Source: an uncultured Collinsella sp. (GTDB lineage Bacteria > Actinomycetota > Coriobacteriia > Coriobacteriales > Coriobacteriaceae). From it: 64,000 nucleotides of DNA. Both the position numbers and the translations under genes were made by a program. The stretch lies in NCBI GenBank assembly GCA_902470065.1, contig CABRFA010000006.1, positions 1-64,000 of the forward strand. The letters run 5' to 3'. The notes below the pieces were generated by a model. That model had not been told where the DNA came from. It ran no database searches and worked only from the letters and a program-made list of their open reading frames with translations. Within the stretch, counting starts at the first letter, position 1. Each line of letters starts with the position of its first letter. Positions 26,590-34,357 of the stretch are shown here, one piece after another.

Positions 26590-26730
26590 TTGTCTCAATC
26601 TGTAACATCTACAGGGCGAATCTTCCTCTACGTGTTACAGATCGAGACAAACGGTCGACACGGTTCACAAGCGTCTCAATCTGTAACAATTACCGAGTAA
26701 AATCGGTCCTAATTGTTATAGATCAAGACA
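26590..26730. repeat. Family B tandem palindrome pair, B1 and B2
   Basis: B1 (26590-26650) has arms TTGTCTCAATCTGTAACA and TGTTACAGATCGAGACAA. B2 (26673-26730) has arms GTCTCAATCTGTAACAATTA and TAATTGTTATAGATCAAGAC, with an inner CCGA/TCGG pair as well. The units are separated by 22 bp. Same family at 30168, 35876, 37121, 44724 and a half copy at 46188. This pair lies left of the FHA/kinase module. Confidence 0.92.
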
Positions 26731-26908
26731 GAGGGGGATTTCCGTCCAGTCCAAACCAAATCTCTCGGCCTTCCTGCAATTTCGAACATGTGGCCTATAA
26801 TGTTGCTTTGGTTACGCTATATATTGCGCAGCCATTCAATACGTCGCCCACCGGGGGCCATTAATTCCTATCGCCATATTGGCTAGGAAGCAATCAAAGG
26901 AGGTATCC

Positions 26909-27871
26909 GTGGCAGCAGAGACGCCTTGCTCGGTCCTCTATAACGATATTCGCTCGTTCGGCGGTCTTAAACATCTCGAGATCGCCCGAATGCTCATCAA
27001 TGGAAACTCTTATCTCGGCAGTACCCTGCTCGAGAAATGCTCTTCCAACCGCTCGTATCTCACCCGTTACATCGTCCATCGCAAGCCTGACCAGTGCGCG
27101 CCCTCCATCTACAGCGACTTTGCCGTCACCACGCTCAACCTTTCCTCGGCAATCTGCAGCAAGCTCGGCGGCGGCGAGTCCGCCTATCGGGCAATCGCCG
27201 AGCACTATCGCGGTCCGGCCGCCAACGAAATGATGTCGGCTCTCGCCAGCTACAAACTGGACAGCCGCCTATATGCAAATGCCCTCAATCGTATCGACAA
27301 CTTTGACGGCAATGCCGTGCGCGAGAAAAGCACGCTTTACCTTATGCTCTTTGTGGCAACGGGGGCGCTCGCCGACCCCGTTCAGGGCGTGGCCACCGTC
27401 GAGCGCTTTTGCGACAGCAAGACGGGCGGGCACTTTGGCACCACCGAAACTACCGTCGGACGTGGCTTTATGAGCAGTCTGGAGCAGCCGCGCACCGTCG
27501 CCCCCAACCTAGGTCTGCTCAGAACCCATGCCGACAACTGCGCCGACATGCAAATCCATCCCCTCACACGCGATCCGCGCGGCACCGTGATTGGTTCTTT
27601 GCCCAAAACCTCGCCCAGCATCACCGATGTGGGCGCCGACGCATCGCGCGAGCATCTTCGCATTTGGCTTGAGGGTGAGCACTGGTACGCCCAGGGCCTT
27701 GGATCGACCAACGGCACGGTACTCGAATCGGGTGCAGGCGACGGCGATATTGTGATTGAGCCGCCGCGCGACCAACGCGAGCCCGGCAAGATCTATCCCC
27801 CAGTGGAAATCGAAAACAGCGACAGGCTCCATCTGGGTCTCTACACGACATTCCTTGTCATTGTGGACTAG
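26909..27871 (+). CDS. FHA domain protein, partner of the adjacent Ser/Thr kinase
   Basis: A 320-aa cytoplasmic protein. The N-terminal 200 residues are helical and unrecognised. The C-terminal FHA fold (about 220-320) has the phosphothreonine-binding signatures DASREHLRIW (Ser246, Arg247, His249) and LGSTNGTVLESG (266-269); the usual Gly-Arg near its start is replaced by GS, a small deviation. A Thr-rich stretch at 178-186 (GTTETTVGRG) could be a kinase target. GTG at 26909 follows AAAGGAGG by 5 bases. It is 171 bp upstream of a transmembrane kinase in the same direction, which suggests phospho-dependent recruitment (inference). Confidence 0.8.
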   Translation: MAAETPCSVLYNDIRSFGGLKHLEIARMLINGNSYLGSTLLEKCSSNRSYLTRYIVHRKPDQCAPSIYSDFAVTTLNLSSAICSKLGGGESAYRAIAEHYRGPAANEMMSALASYKLDSRLYANALNRIDNFDGNAVREKSTLYLMLFVATGALADPVQGVATVERFCDSKTGGHFGTTETTVGRGFMSSLEQPRTVAPNLGLLRTHADNCADMQIHPLTRDPRGTVIGSLPKTSPSITDVGADASREHLRIWLEGEHWYAQGLGSTNGTVLESGAGDGDIVIEPPRDQREPGKIYPPVEIENSDRLHLGLYTTFLVIVD

Positions 27872-28042
27872 CGCGGACGGCGATCGGAAGACGGTCGCCG
27901 TCCGTCTTTCGTCTTCTACCTTCTGCGTCGTAAACGACAATGCTCAGCGGCATACGTGGGCAGTGCGGCTATCATGGTACTTTACCGATATCCGCACTGC
28001 TCGCGTATACGTGCGGCAACCCATGCCAGACAAAGGAACGCC

Positions 28043-30127
28043 ATGGATACTACCGATAGCGCCTATGGCGACAAACTCATCCGTCTCGATACGTTCGATA
28101 CCGCCGTGGCGGTCGACCCCAGCGCCGAGGACGACGCCAAACGTCGGTTTATGACGCTTATTCTCCAGACGGCCCACCGCAACAACGGCAACATCGGGCA
28201 CGTGCTGCGCGCGACCAACACGAGCGGCGAGGTCTTTGCCGTCAAGCTACTCAAGGACAATGCTATCCTTTCCGGCCAAGCCCCCGACCGCTCCGCCGAG
28301 CAATCGGCCGCGCACCTGGCCAACACCGCTGCGCTGTTCGAGGAGTACCGTCATCTGTGTACCGTCTCGCACCTGCGCGGATTTCCGCGCGTCTATGGCT
28401 ACGGATCGTGCGAGGATGACCCGCTCATCCTCATGGAGTGGGTCGAGGGCATCTCGCTCAAGCAGGCGCTGCCCCTGCTTCCGCACGACGCCTCGGGCGG
28501 GCTGACCACCCAGATGGTCGCCGCCGTCGGAAACGCCGTGCTTCGTGCGCTCTTGATGACCCAGGGGCTCGTGAATCCGGTCGTCCATCGCGACCTGTCG
28601 CCTGCCAATATCATGTTCCGCACCACCAGCCGAACGCTCGAGCAGCAGATTGCCGATTGCTCCTTTGACCCCTGCCTCATCGACATGGGCTCCGCGACCA
28701 TGGCTCTCGGCGACGACACGATCACCCGGCGCGTCGACATCTGGCGTTTTGCCACGCCCGCATACGCCGCGCCCGAGATGCTCACGCAGGATATCGAAGG
28801 CATCGCGGCCCTTCGCCGTTCGCCGGCAATCGATGTCTACGCGCTTTCGAGCATTCTGTACCAGCTCTACAGCGGTCGCAAACCGTTTGACTTTGAGTCG
28901 ACGGACGCCGCTGCAACCGGCTCGTTCTATCTCGTAAAGACCAAGACCAAGCCGGCACCGCTCGAGCCGCGCTGCGAGGGCGATGAGGCGCTCGTCCAGA
29001 TCATCATGAAGGGTCTCTCAGTCGAGCAGTGCGATCGCCCTACCGAGCAGCAGATGCTCGAGGTGCTCTCGACATACCTCACCGACGCCGAATCCGAGGG
29101 CCGCGAGGGCGCGGGCAGTGACGCCGCAATCGACATCGACTCCGGTACGCACCTTAAGGTCGACGTCGCCGGCGAGCGCGCGCGAGAGATTCTGGAGCAG
29201 GCCCGGCACGATGCCATGACCCGCCGCCGGTTTATTATCGGTGGCGTCGTTGCAGCCGTTGCGGGGCTCAGCGTCGTTGGGGCGGCGACCCATGGCTTTG
29301 GCATCCCCGACTACCTGGACGGCATCCGCGGTTCACTTGACGACTACACCTGGGATCAGCTGCAGGAGATTTCGCTCAAGATTAAGGCCGCCGAGACCCG
29401 TAGTGAGGCACGCGAGATTGCCAAGCGCTATCATCTGCTCGATGTCGATGGGCGTATCCCCTATCCGTGTACCAAGCGTGTCACGCTCACCAACGGGCTG
29501 CAGGTTGGCGCGCAGCTTGTGGGCATCCGCCACGATGAACTTCTGGACGGGACGGGCAAGGCCGGACTGACGTTTATGTTCGATGCGGGTATTGCCGAGC
29601 GCAACGCTGCGGCTGAACCGCCGAGCGCCGGCTGGGCAGATTGCGAGCTGCGGGAATGGCTCAACGGCGACGGCCTTAAGCTGCTGCCCAACGAGTTGCG
29701 TGCACTCATCAAATCTGTCAAAAAGATCTCGAATAACGCTGGCGCCGCCAACAGTGCATCGTGTCTGAGCGAGTTGCCCGCAACCCTTTGGCTGCCCGCC
29801 ATGGTCGAGCTGTGCGGTACGCAACCGCCCGATTCGTTTGCCAAGGACTATCACTACCTGGCAGACATCTACAACGGCGAGGGCAAGGAGTATCAGCTCT
29901 TCCGCGAGCTCAAGGTGAGCCCGTATTCCACGAACGAGACGATGGTCCGCCAGTGGAAGGGCAAGGACACCTGCTGGTGGGAGCGCACGGTGAGCCCCGA
30001 CTCATCGGAGACCGAAGGCACGCTCTATTTGAATCGCGTTGGACACGACGGCGACGTCTTTACGTACGCAACGCCTGCGGACAAGCCAAACAAACGAACC
30101 TGTGTGATCCCCGGATTCTGTATCTAG
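28043..30127 (+). CDS. Transmembrane Ser/Thr protein kinase with an outer DUF6273-like domain
   Basis: A 694-aa Hanks-type kinase. Catalytic features: Lys68 in FAVKLLKD, VHRDLSPANIMF (Asp184, Asn189), LIDMGSAT (Asp214, DMG in place of DFG) and AYAAPEM. The Gly-rich loop is weak (RNNGNIGHVLRAT). After a linker, RRRFIIGG... gives one membrane helix (about 397-416). The outer part (about 440-694) ends with WWERTVSP...GDVFTYAT...VIPGFCI and contains WADCELREWLNGD, the pattern of DUF6273 domains seen in surface proteins of gut anaerobes, so it may be a ligand sensor. ATG at 28043 follows AAAGGAA. Confidence 0.85.
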   Translation: MDTTDSAYGDKLIRLDTFDTAVAVDPSAEDDAKRRFMTLILQTAHRNNGNIGHVLRATNTSGEVFAVKLLKDNAILSGQAPDRSAEQSAAHLANTAALFEEYRHLCTVSHLRGFPRVYGYGSCEDDPLILMEWVEGISLKQALPLLPHDASGGLTTQMVAAVGNAVLRALLMTQGLVNPVVHRDLSPANIMFRTTSRTLEQQIADCSFDPCLIDMGSATMALGDDTITRRVDIWRFATPAYAAPEMLTQDIEGIAALRRSPAIDVYALSSILYQLYSGRKPFDFESTDAAATGSFYLVKTKTKPAPLEPRCEGDEALVQIIMKGLSVEQCDRPTEQQMLEVLSTYLTDAESEGREGAGSDAAIDIDSGTHLKVDVAGERAREILEQARHDAMTRRRFIIGGVVAAVAGLSVVGAATHGFGIPDYLDGIRGSLDDYTWDQLQEISLKIKAAETRSEAREIAKRYHLLDVDGRIPYPCTKRVTLTNGLQVGAQLVGIRHDELLDGTGKAGLTFMFDAGIAERNAAAEPPSAGWADCELREWLNGDGLKLLPNELRALIKSVKKISNNAGAANSASCLSELPATLWLPAMVELCGTQPPDSFAKDYHYLADIYNGEGKEYQLFRELKVSPYSTNETMVRQWKGKDTCWWERTVSPDSSETEGTLYLNRVGHDGDVFTYATPADKPNKRTCVIPGFCI

Positions 30128-30167
30128 AGAGCGGGCGTCTTGCCGTGACGGGACCCCTCCCCGGCAA

Positions 30168-30307
30168 TTGTCTCGATCTGTAACACTAGCTCGGCAGATA
30201 CAGGTCTAGATGTTACAGAACGAGACAAACCCCAACCCTGCGAGACAACATCTCAATCTGTAACATCTAGCAGGCAAAACGGTCCTCAGATGTTACAGAT
30301 TGAGATG
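30168..30307. repeat. Family B tandem palindrome pair, B3 and B4
   Basis: B3 (30168-30228): TTGTCTCGATCTGTAACA / TGTTACAGAACGAGACAA. B4 (30249-30307): CATCTCAATCTGTAACATCT / AGATGTTACAGATTGAGATG. In B4 the outermost bases differ from the family (CATCTC instead of TGTCTC) but both arms changed together, so pairing is kept. Spacing 20 bp. It lies right of the FHA/kinase module; with 26590-26730 it brackets the two genes. No gene lies between the kinase stop and copA (30459) apart from this pair and the copA promoter. Confidence 0.92.
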
Positions 30308-30380
30308 ATTGGTTGAGACGGCCCATCGGCCAACCAACCACCTTCATCTGTAATAAAAACTCATATATTTCTTTCTGTAC

Positions 30381-30411
30381 TGGACACCCCCAGGGGGTAT
30401 GGGTGTATAGT
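30381..30411 (+). promoter_or_regulatory. copA promoter with CsoR-type operator in the spacer
   Basis: A -35-like TGGACA (30381-30386) and -10 TATAGT (30406-30411) are 19 bp apart, unusually wide. Between them lies ACCCCCAGGGGGTA (30387-30400), the G/C-tract palindrome typical of CsoR binding sites. Derepression by copper through the CsoR gene downstream is the likely control. Confidence 0.65.
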
Positions 30412-30458
30412 ATCGGATGGTTAACATTTCCGACACTACGTCACAGAAAGGAGAAGCC

Positions 30459-32801
30459 ATGGCTCAAGATAAGTTCGACGTGGGCGGCATGACATGCGCC
30501 GCCTGCCAGGCGCATGTGGACCGTGCCGTGAGCAAGCTCGACGGCGTCGAGAGCGTCGCGGTCAACCTGCTCGCCGGTTCCATGATGGTCGACTATGACC
30601 CCGCGCAGGTCTCCCCCGACGATATCTGCTCCGCCGTCGACCGCGCGGGTTATTCGGCCTCACCCGTCAGCACGGGCACCGATGCCGTCAACTCAAACGG
30701 CAGCGCGCAAGCCAGGTCTGGCTCCGCCCATATGGAATCGCCGACCAAAAAGTTGGAGGCCGCCGCCTCTGCCATGCGCACCCGCCTCATCGTCTCGATC
30801 GTATTCCTTGTCCCACTGTTCTACATAGGCATGGGGCACATGCTCGGCTGGCCGCTGCCCGGCATCTTCACGGACCACATCCACAGCATGACGCTCGCCC
30901 TCACCGAGCTTGTCCTGCTCATCCCCATCGTCTATGTCAACGACGCGTACTTTATCAACGGCTTCAAATCACTCGTGCACGGCGCGCCCACCATGGACGC
31001 TCTCATCGCCGTCGGCGCCACCGCGTCGATCGCCTGGTCGCTCTATGCCATGTTTATCATGGCCGACCAGCTGGCCACAGGTCAGGTGCACAAGGCCATG
31101 ATGACGAGCATGGACAACCTGTATTTTGAGAGCGCCGGCACCATCCTGTCGCTCGTCACCGTGGGCAAATACCTCGAGACGCGCAGTAAGTCCAAAACCG
31201 GCGGCGCCATCGAGGCGCTCATCGATCTGGCGCCCAAGACCGCGACCGTCGTTGCCGATGACGGCACCGAAACCACCGTCGATGTCGATGCCATTCTGCC
31301 CGGCCAGGTGCTGCGTGTGCGCCCCGGCGAGTCCATCCCTGTCGACGGCGTGGTACTCGAGGGCGCTTCGGCCGTGGACGAAAGTGCACTGACCGGCGAG
31401 TCCATCCCCGTGGAGAAGACCGCCGGCGCCACCGTCAACGCCGCCACCGTCAACCGCACCGGATCGTTTACCTTCCGCGCTACGCGTGTGGGCGCTGACA
31501 CGTCGCTCTCCAAGATTATCCAGCTCGTTGAGGACGCCAATGCCACCAAGGCACCCATTGCTCGACTGGCCGACAAGGTCGCCGGCGTGTTCGTGCCCGT
31601 GGTGTTCGTGATCTCGGCCGTGACCTTTGCGGCGTGGATGGCACTGACCGGCAGCATAAACGAGGCGCTCACCTCCGCCGTGGCCGTGCTGGTGATCAGC
31701 TGCCCGTGCGCGCTGGGCCTGGCCACGCCCGTCGCCATTATGGTCGGCACCGGCAAGGGCGCCGAGATGGGCATTCTGTTCAAGAGCGCCGAGGCGCTGG
31801 AGAACCTGCGCAGCGTAGGTACCGTGGTGCTCGATAAGACGGGCACGGTCACCCGCGGCAAGCCTGCTGTGACCGATATCGTAGTAGCCACGCGCGCCGA
31901 CGGCTCGCCCGCCATGAGCGAAAAAGCGCTGCTCAAGCTGGCCGCCGCGCTGGAGCGCTCGAGCGAGCACCCGCTGGCCGAGGCGATTATGGCCGAGTGC
32001 GAGACACGCGGGATCGTCGCGCGCATGGTCGAGGACTTTACTGCCGTGCCCGGGCGAGGCGTTACGGCGCGCGAAGGGCAAAACGCCATTGCCGCCGGCA
32101 ACGTGCGCCTGATGAACGAGTTGGGCGTTACCGTGCCCGCGGGTCTTGCCGAGCAATTTGCCGCCGAAGGCAAGACGCCGCTGTTCTTTGCCAAGAACGG
32201 CGAGCTTGCCGGCACCATTGCCGTGGCTGACGAGGTCAAGGAGACGAGCGCCGAGGCCATCGCCGCGCTCCGCAAGCTCGGCGTCGACGTGCGCATGCTC
32301 ACCGGCGACAACCGCGTCACCGCCGAAGCGATCGCCCGCCGCGTGAGACTGAGTAGCGAGCAGGTCATCGCCGACGTCCTCCCCGCCGACAAGGAGCGCC
32401 ATGTGCGCGAGCTGCAGGACGCGGGCGGCAAGGTCGCCATGGTGGGCGACGGCATCAACGACTCCCCCGCCTTGGCGCGCGCCGACGTGGGCCTTGCGAT
32501 CGGCACCGGCGCCGACATCGCCAAGGAGGGCGCCGACGTGGTACTCATGCGCAGCGACCTCATGGACGTCGCCCGCGCCATCGAGCTTTCGCGCGCCACG
32601 ATCCGCAACATCAAGCAGGACCTGTTCTGGGCGCTGTTCTACAACGGCATCGGCATTCCGCTCGCCGCGGGTGTGTTCTTCCCCCTCACCGGTTGGCAGC
32701 TCTCGCCGATGTTTGGCGCTGCGGCCATGAGCCTGTCGAGCGTGTGCGTCGTAAGCAATGCGCTGCGCTTAAAATCCTTTAAGCCCAAGACGGCGCGCTG
32801 A
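30459..32801 (+). CDS. copA: Copper-exporting P1B-type ATPase
   Basis: Pumps Cu(I) out across the membrane, 780 aa. One N-terminal heavy-metal domain with GGMTCAACQ (Cys13, Cys16), a His/Ser-rich linker, eight membrane helices, the CPC metal site at 415-417 in VISCPCALG, TGES (312-315), phosphorylated Asp459 in LDKTGTVTRG, the SSEHPLAEAI HP motif and GDGINDSPAL. All are standard for CopA. ATG at 30459 follows AAAGGAG by 6 bases. It heads a copA-copZ-csoR cluster with a CsoR-like operator in its promoter. Confidence 0.95.
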   Translation: MAQDKFDVGGMTCAACQAHVDRAVSKLDGVESVAVNLLAGSMMVDYDPAQVSPDDICSAVDRAGYSASPVSTGTDAVNSNGSAQARSGSAHMESPTKKLEAAASAMRTRLIVSIVFLVPLFYIGMGHMLGWPLPGIFTDHIHSMTLALTELVLLIPIVYVNDAYFINGFKSLVHGAPTMDALIAVGATASIAWSLYAMFIMADQLATGQVHKAMMTSMDNLYFESAGTILSLVTVGKYLETRSKSKTGGAIEALIDLAPKTATVVADDGTETTVDVDAILPGQVLRVRPGESIPVDGVVLEGASAVDESALTGESIPVEKTAGATVNAATVNRTGSFTFRATRVGADTSLSKIIQLVEDANATKAPIARLADKVAGVFVPVVFVISAVTFAAWMALTGSINEALTSAVAVLVISCPCALGLATPVAIMVGTGKGAEMGILFKSAEALENLRSVGTVVLDKTGTVTRGKPAVTDIVVATRADGSPAMSEKALLKLAAALERSSEHPLAEAIMAECETRGIVARMVEDFTAVPGRGVTAREGQNAIAAGNVRLMNELGVTVPAGLAEQFAAEGKTPLFFAKNGELAGTIAVADEVKETSAEAIAALRKLGVDVRMLTGDNRVTAEAIARRVRLSSEQVIADVLPADKERHVRELQDAGGKVAMVGDGINDSPALARADVGLAIGTGADIAKEGADVVLMRSDLMDVARAIELSRATIRNIKQDLFWALFYNGIGIPLAAGVFFPLTGWQLSPMFGAAAMSLSSVCVVSNALRLKSFKPKTAR

Positions 32802-32953
32802 AGCACCCGACCTTGCCCCTCAAACCGTCGCTCGCGTACCCAAGCACGCTTCGCTCCTCTTTCGGGGCAATCTCGGGCACCTCAGCACACCTTTAAGATG
32901 ACGCTGTTCACGACTAAACTGTCAGATATTCTCAATCGATAAGGAGTACACCC

Positions 32954-33175
32954 ATGCGTTACACAATCAAGACTTCCGGCCTCATGTGCGGCCACTGCGA
33001 CGCTACTGTCGAGACGGCACTGCTCAACGTTGCTGGCGTGACCGACGCCGATGCCGACCACGAGACCCAGACCGTCCAGGTGAAGTGCGCCGACACCGTG
33101 ACCGCCGAGCAGCTCGCCGCCGCCGTCGAGGGAGCGGGCGAGAAGTTCCACGCCCTGTCCGTGACCGCCGCGTAG
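32954..33175 (+). CDS. copZ: Copper chaperone, heavy-metal-associated domain
   Basis: A 73-aa single HMA domain that hands Cu(I) to CopA or CsoR. The metal motif is LMCGHCDA (Met-x-Cys-x-x-Cys with Gly-His between the cysteines). The usual CopZ N-terminal beta strand and C-terminal loop are present. ATG at 32954 is preceded by AAGGAG with 7 bases between. It follows copA by 152 bp. Confidence 0.9.
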   Translation: MRYTIKTSGLMCGHCDATVETALLNVAGVTDADADHETQTVQVKCADTVTAEQLAAAVEGAGEKFHALSVTAA

Positions 33176-33220
33176 CAGCTGCGGCACCAACAGACACCGC
33201 CGCCCAACCAGCCCCTCAGA

Positions 33221-33287
33221 AGTTGCGGTGAAATAGTTCCTGTTTTAGCGCTTTAAGCCTTCAATCAGGAACTATTTCACCGCAACT
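33221..33287. repeat. Family A palindromic repeat, copy A2
   Basis: Arms AGTTGCGGTGAAATAGTTCC and GGAACTATTTCACCGCAACT. Compared with other copies the inner bases changed from GGGACTG/CAGTCCC to TTCCTG/CAGGAA, with both arms altered together, so the stem is preserved. Flanking CCTCAG/CTGAGG lengthens the stem. It lies between copZ and csoR. Confidence 0.88.
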
Positions 33288-33331
33288 GAGGGTGAGGCAT
33301 TTGAAGGATTGACCAGAAACGAGGACCCGCC

Positions 33332-33604
33332 ATGATGGCAGACCATAAATCGGTGACCCGCATGCTCAAGACGGCACGCGGCCAGATCGACGGCATCTTG
33401 CGGATGGTCGAGGAGGACCGTTACTGCGTCGATATTTCCACGCAGCTCATGGCCACACAGGCGCTCCTCGCGCGCATTAATGCCGACGTGCTCAAAGCGC
33501 ATATCGAGGGCTGCGTGACTTCGGCAATCGAATCGGGCGACGAAGACCTCAAAGCTGCCAAGCTCGCCGAGATCGAACGCGTCGTCGACAAGCTCTCCAA
33601 GTAA
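33332..33604 (+). CDS. csoR: CsoR-type copper-sensing repressor
   Basis: A 90-aa all-helical DNA-binding repressor released by Cu(I). The Cys-His-Cys copper triad is present with family spacing: Cys32 (DRYCVDIS), His57 and Cys61 (KAHIEGCV). The KTARGQIDGILRMVEEDR segment is the family hallmark. It probably binds the GC-tract operator at 30387-30400 in front of copA. The palindrome A2 separates it from copZ, so it may be less tightly coupled to copA transcription. Confidence 0.92.
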   Translation: MMADHKSVTRMLKTARGQIDGILRMVEEDRYCVDISTQLMATQALLARINADVLKAHIEGCVTSAIESGDEDLKAAKLAEIERVVDKLSK

Positions 33605-33615
33605 CTGGGGCATTA

Positions 33616-33695
33616 GGGACAGACTTCTTTGCACCGTCTTGGTGTTCCGGGGACAGGTATGTTTGCACCACATTGGTGCAGATTAACCTGTCCCC
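33616..33695. repeat. Family C nested palindrome, copy C2, with a partial copy in front
   Basis: 33650-33695 has an outer stem GGGACAGGT/ACCTGTCCC and an inner stem TGCACCA/TGGTGCA separated by CAT. Just before it, 33616-33645 repeats the first half in diverged form (GGGACAGACTTCTTTGCACC). It lies downstream of csoR. Confidence 0.75.
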
Positions 33696-33750
33696 CTTGC
33701 TCTAAATCGGGTATAAAGGCGTGCAGCATATCGAACGAAAGGCAATTTGC

Positions 33751-34224
33751 ATGAATGACTTTATGAAGGGTCGCAATGGCGCCGACGAGCTCACCATCGT
33801 GATGGGTTTTGCCGGCATCGTCATCGCGATGATCGGATCGATAGCCCGCATCCAGTGGCTCAGCTGGATTGCCATCGCCGTCATCGTGATTGGCGTGCTG
33901 CGCGGCCTGTCCAAAAATATCGACGCACGTCGCAAGGAGAACGAGGCCTTTGTCGCCGCGACTGCAAACGTACCCGGCTTGGGCAAGTTTGTAGCTAGCT
34001 TGGGCGGCGGAGCTGCAGCGGCCAGCACCTCACGCGCAGCCGGCACCAGTAAGGAAGACTTTGAGCGTGCCAAGCGCACGGCCAAGAAGATGTGGAAGGG
34101 GCGCAAGACCACGGCATACCTCAAGTGCCCCAACTGCGGCCAGATGCTCTCCGTCCCCAAGGGCAAGGGCAAGATCCGCGTCACCTGCCCCAAGTGCCAC
34201 GCCAAGATGGAAACCCGCTCCTAG
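33751..34224 (+). CDS. Small membrane protein with a C-terminal zinc ribbon
   Basis: A 157-aa protein of unknown function. Two hydrophobic helices at about 15-55 (IVMGFAGIVIAMIG, LSWIAIAVIVIGVL) are followed by a basic cytoplasmic linker and a zinc-ribbon-like pair, LKCPNCGQML and VTCPKCHAKM, with a Lys-rich hairpin between. Similar two-helix/zinc-ribbon proteins are common in Coriobacteriia and Firmicutes and are uncharacterised. ATG at 33751 is selected over a frame-open ATG at 33721; GAAAGG lies 9 bases before. Closed by a strong terminator at 34286-34325. Confidence 0.75.
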   Translation: MNDFMKGRNGADELTIVMGFAGIVIAMIGSIARIQWLSWIAIAVIVIGVLRGLSKNIDARRKENEAFVAATANVPGLGKFVASLGGGAAAASTSRAAGTSKEDFERAKRTAKKMWKGRKTTAYLKCPNCGQMLSVPKGKGKIRVTCPKCHAKMETRS

Positions 34225-34285
34225 CGCCCGCACGCGGGACAAATTAATCAGGTTTGTTTGTCCCAAATCTTAAGTATTTGTTCGA

Positions 34286-34325
34286 TAAAAAAGCCGAGGC
34301 CTCGTGTTGAGACCTCGGCTTTTTG
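34286..34325. terminator. Bidirectional intrinsic terminator
   Basis: AAAAAAGCCGAGG...CCTCGGCTTTTT: a GC-rich stem with T-runs on both strands between convergent genes (zinc-ribbon protein and amidohydrolase). Confidence 0.92.
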
Positions 34326-34357
34326 TATGCGGCAACGGAGCTGTCCCTTTGTCACAT

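Noticed and set aside
30969..32614. Long minus-strand frames opposite copA
   Set aside because: copA motifs are unmistakable; shadows only.
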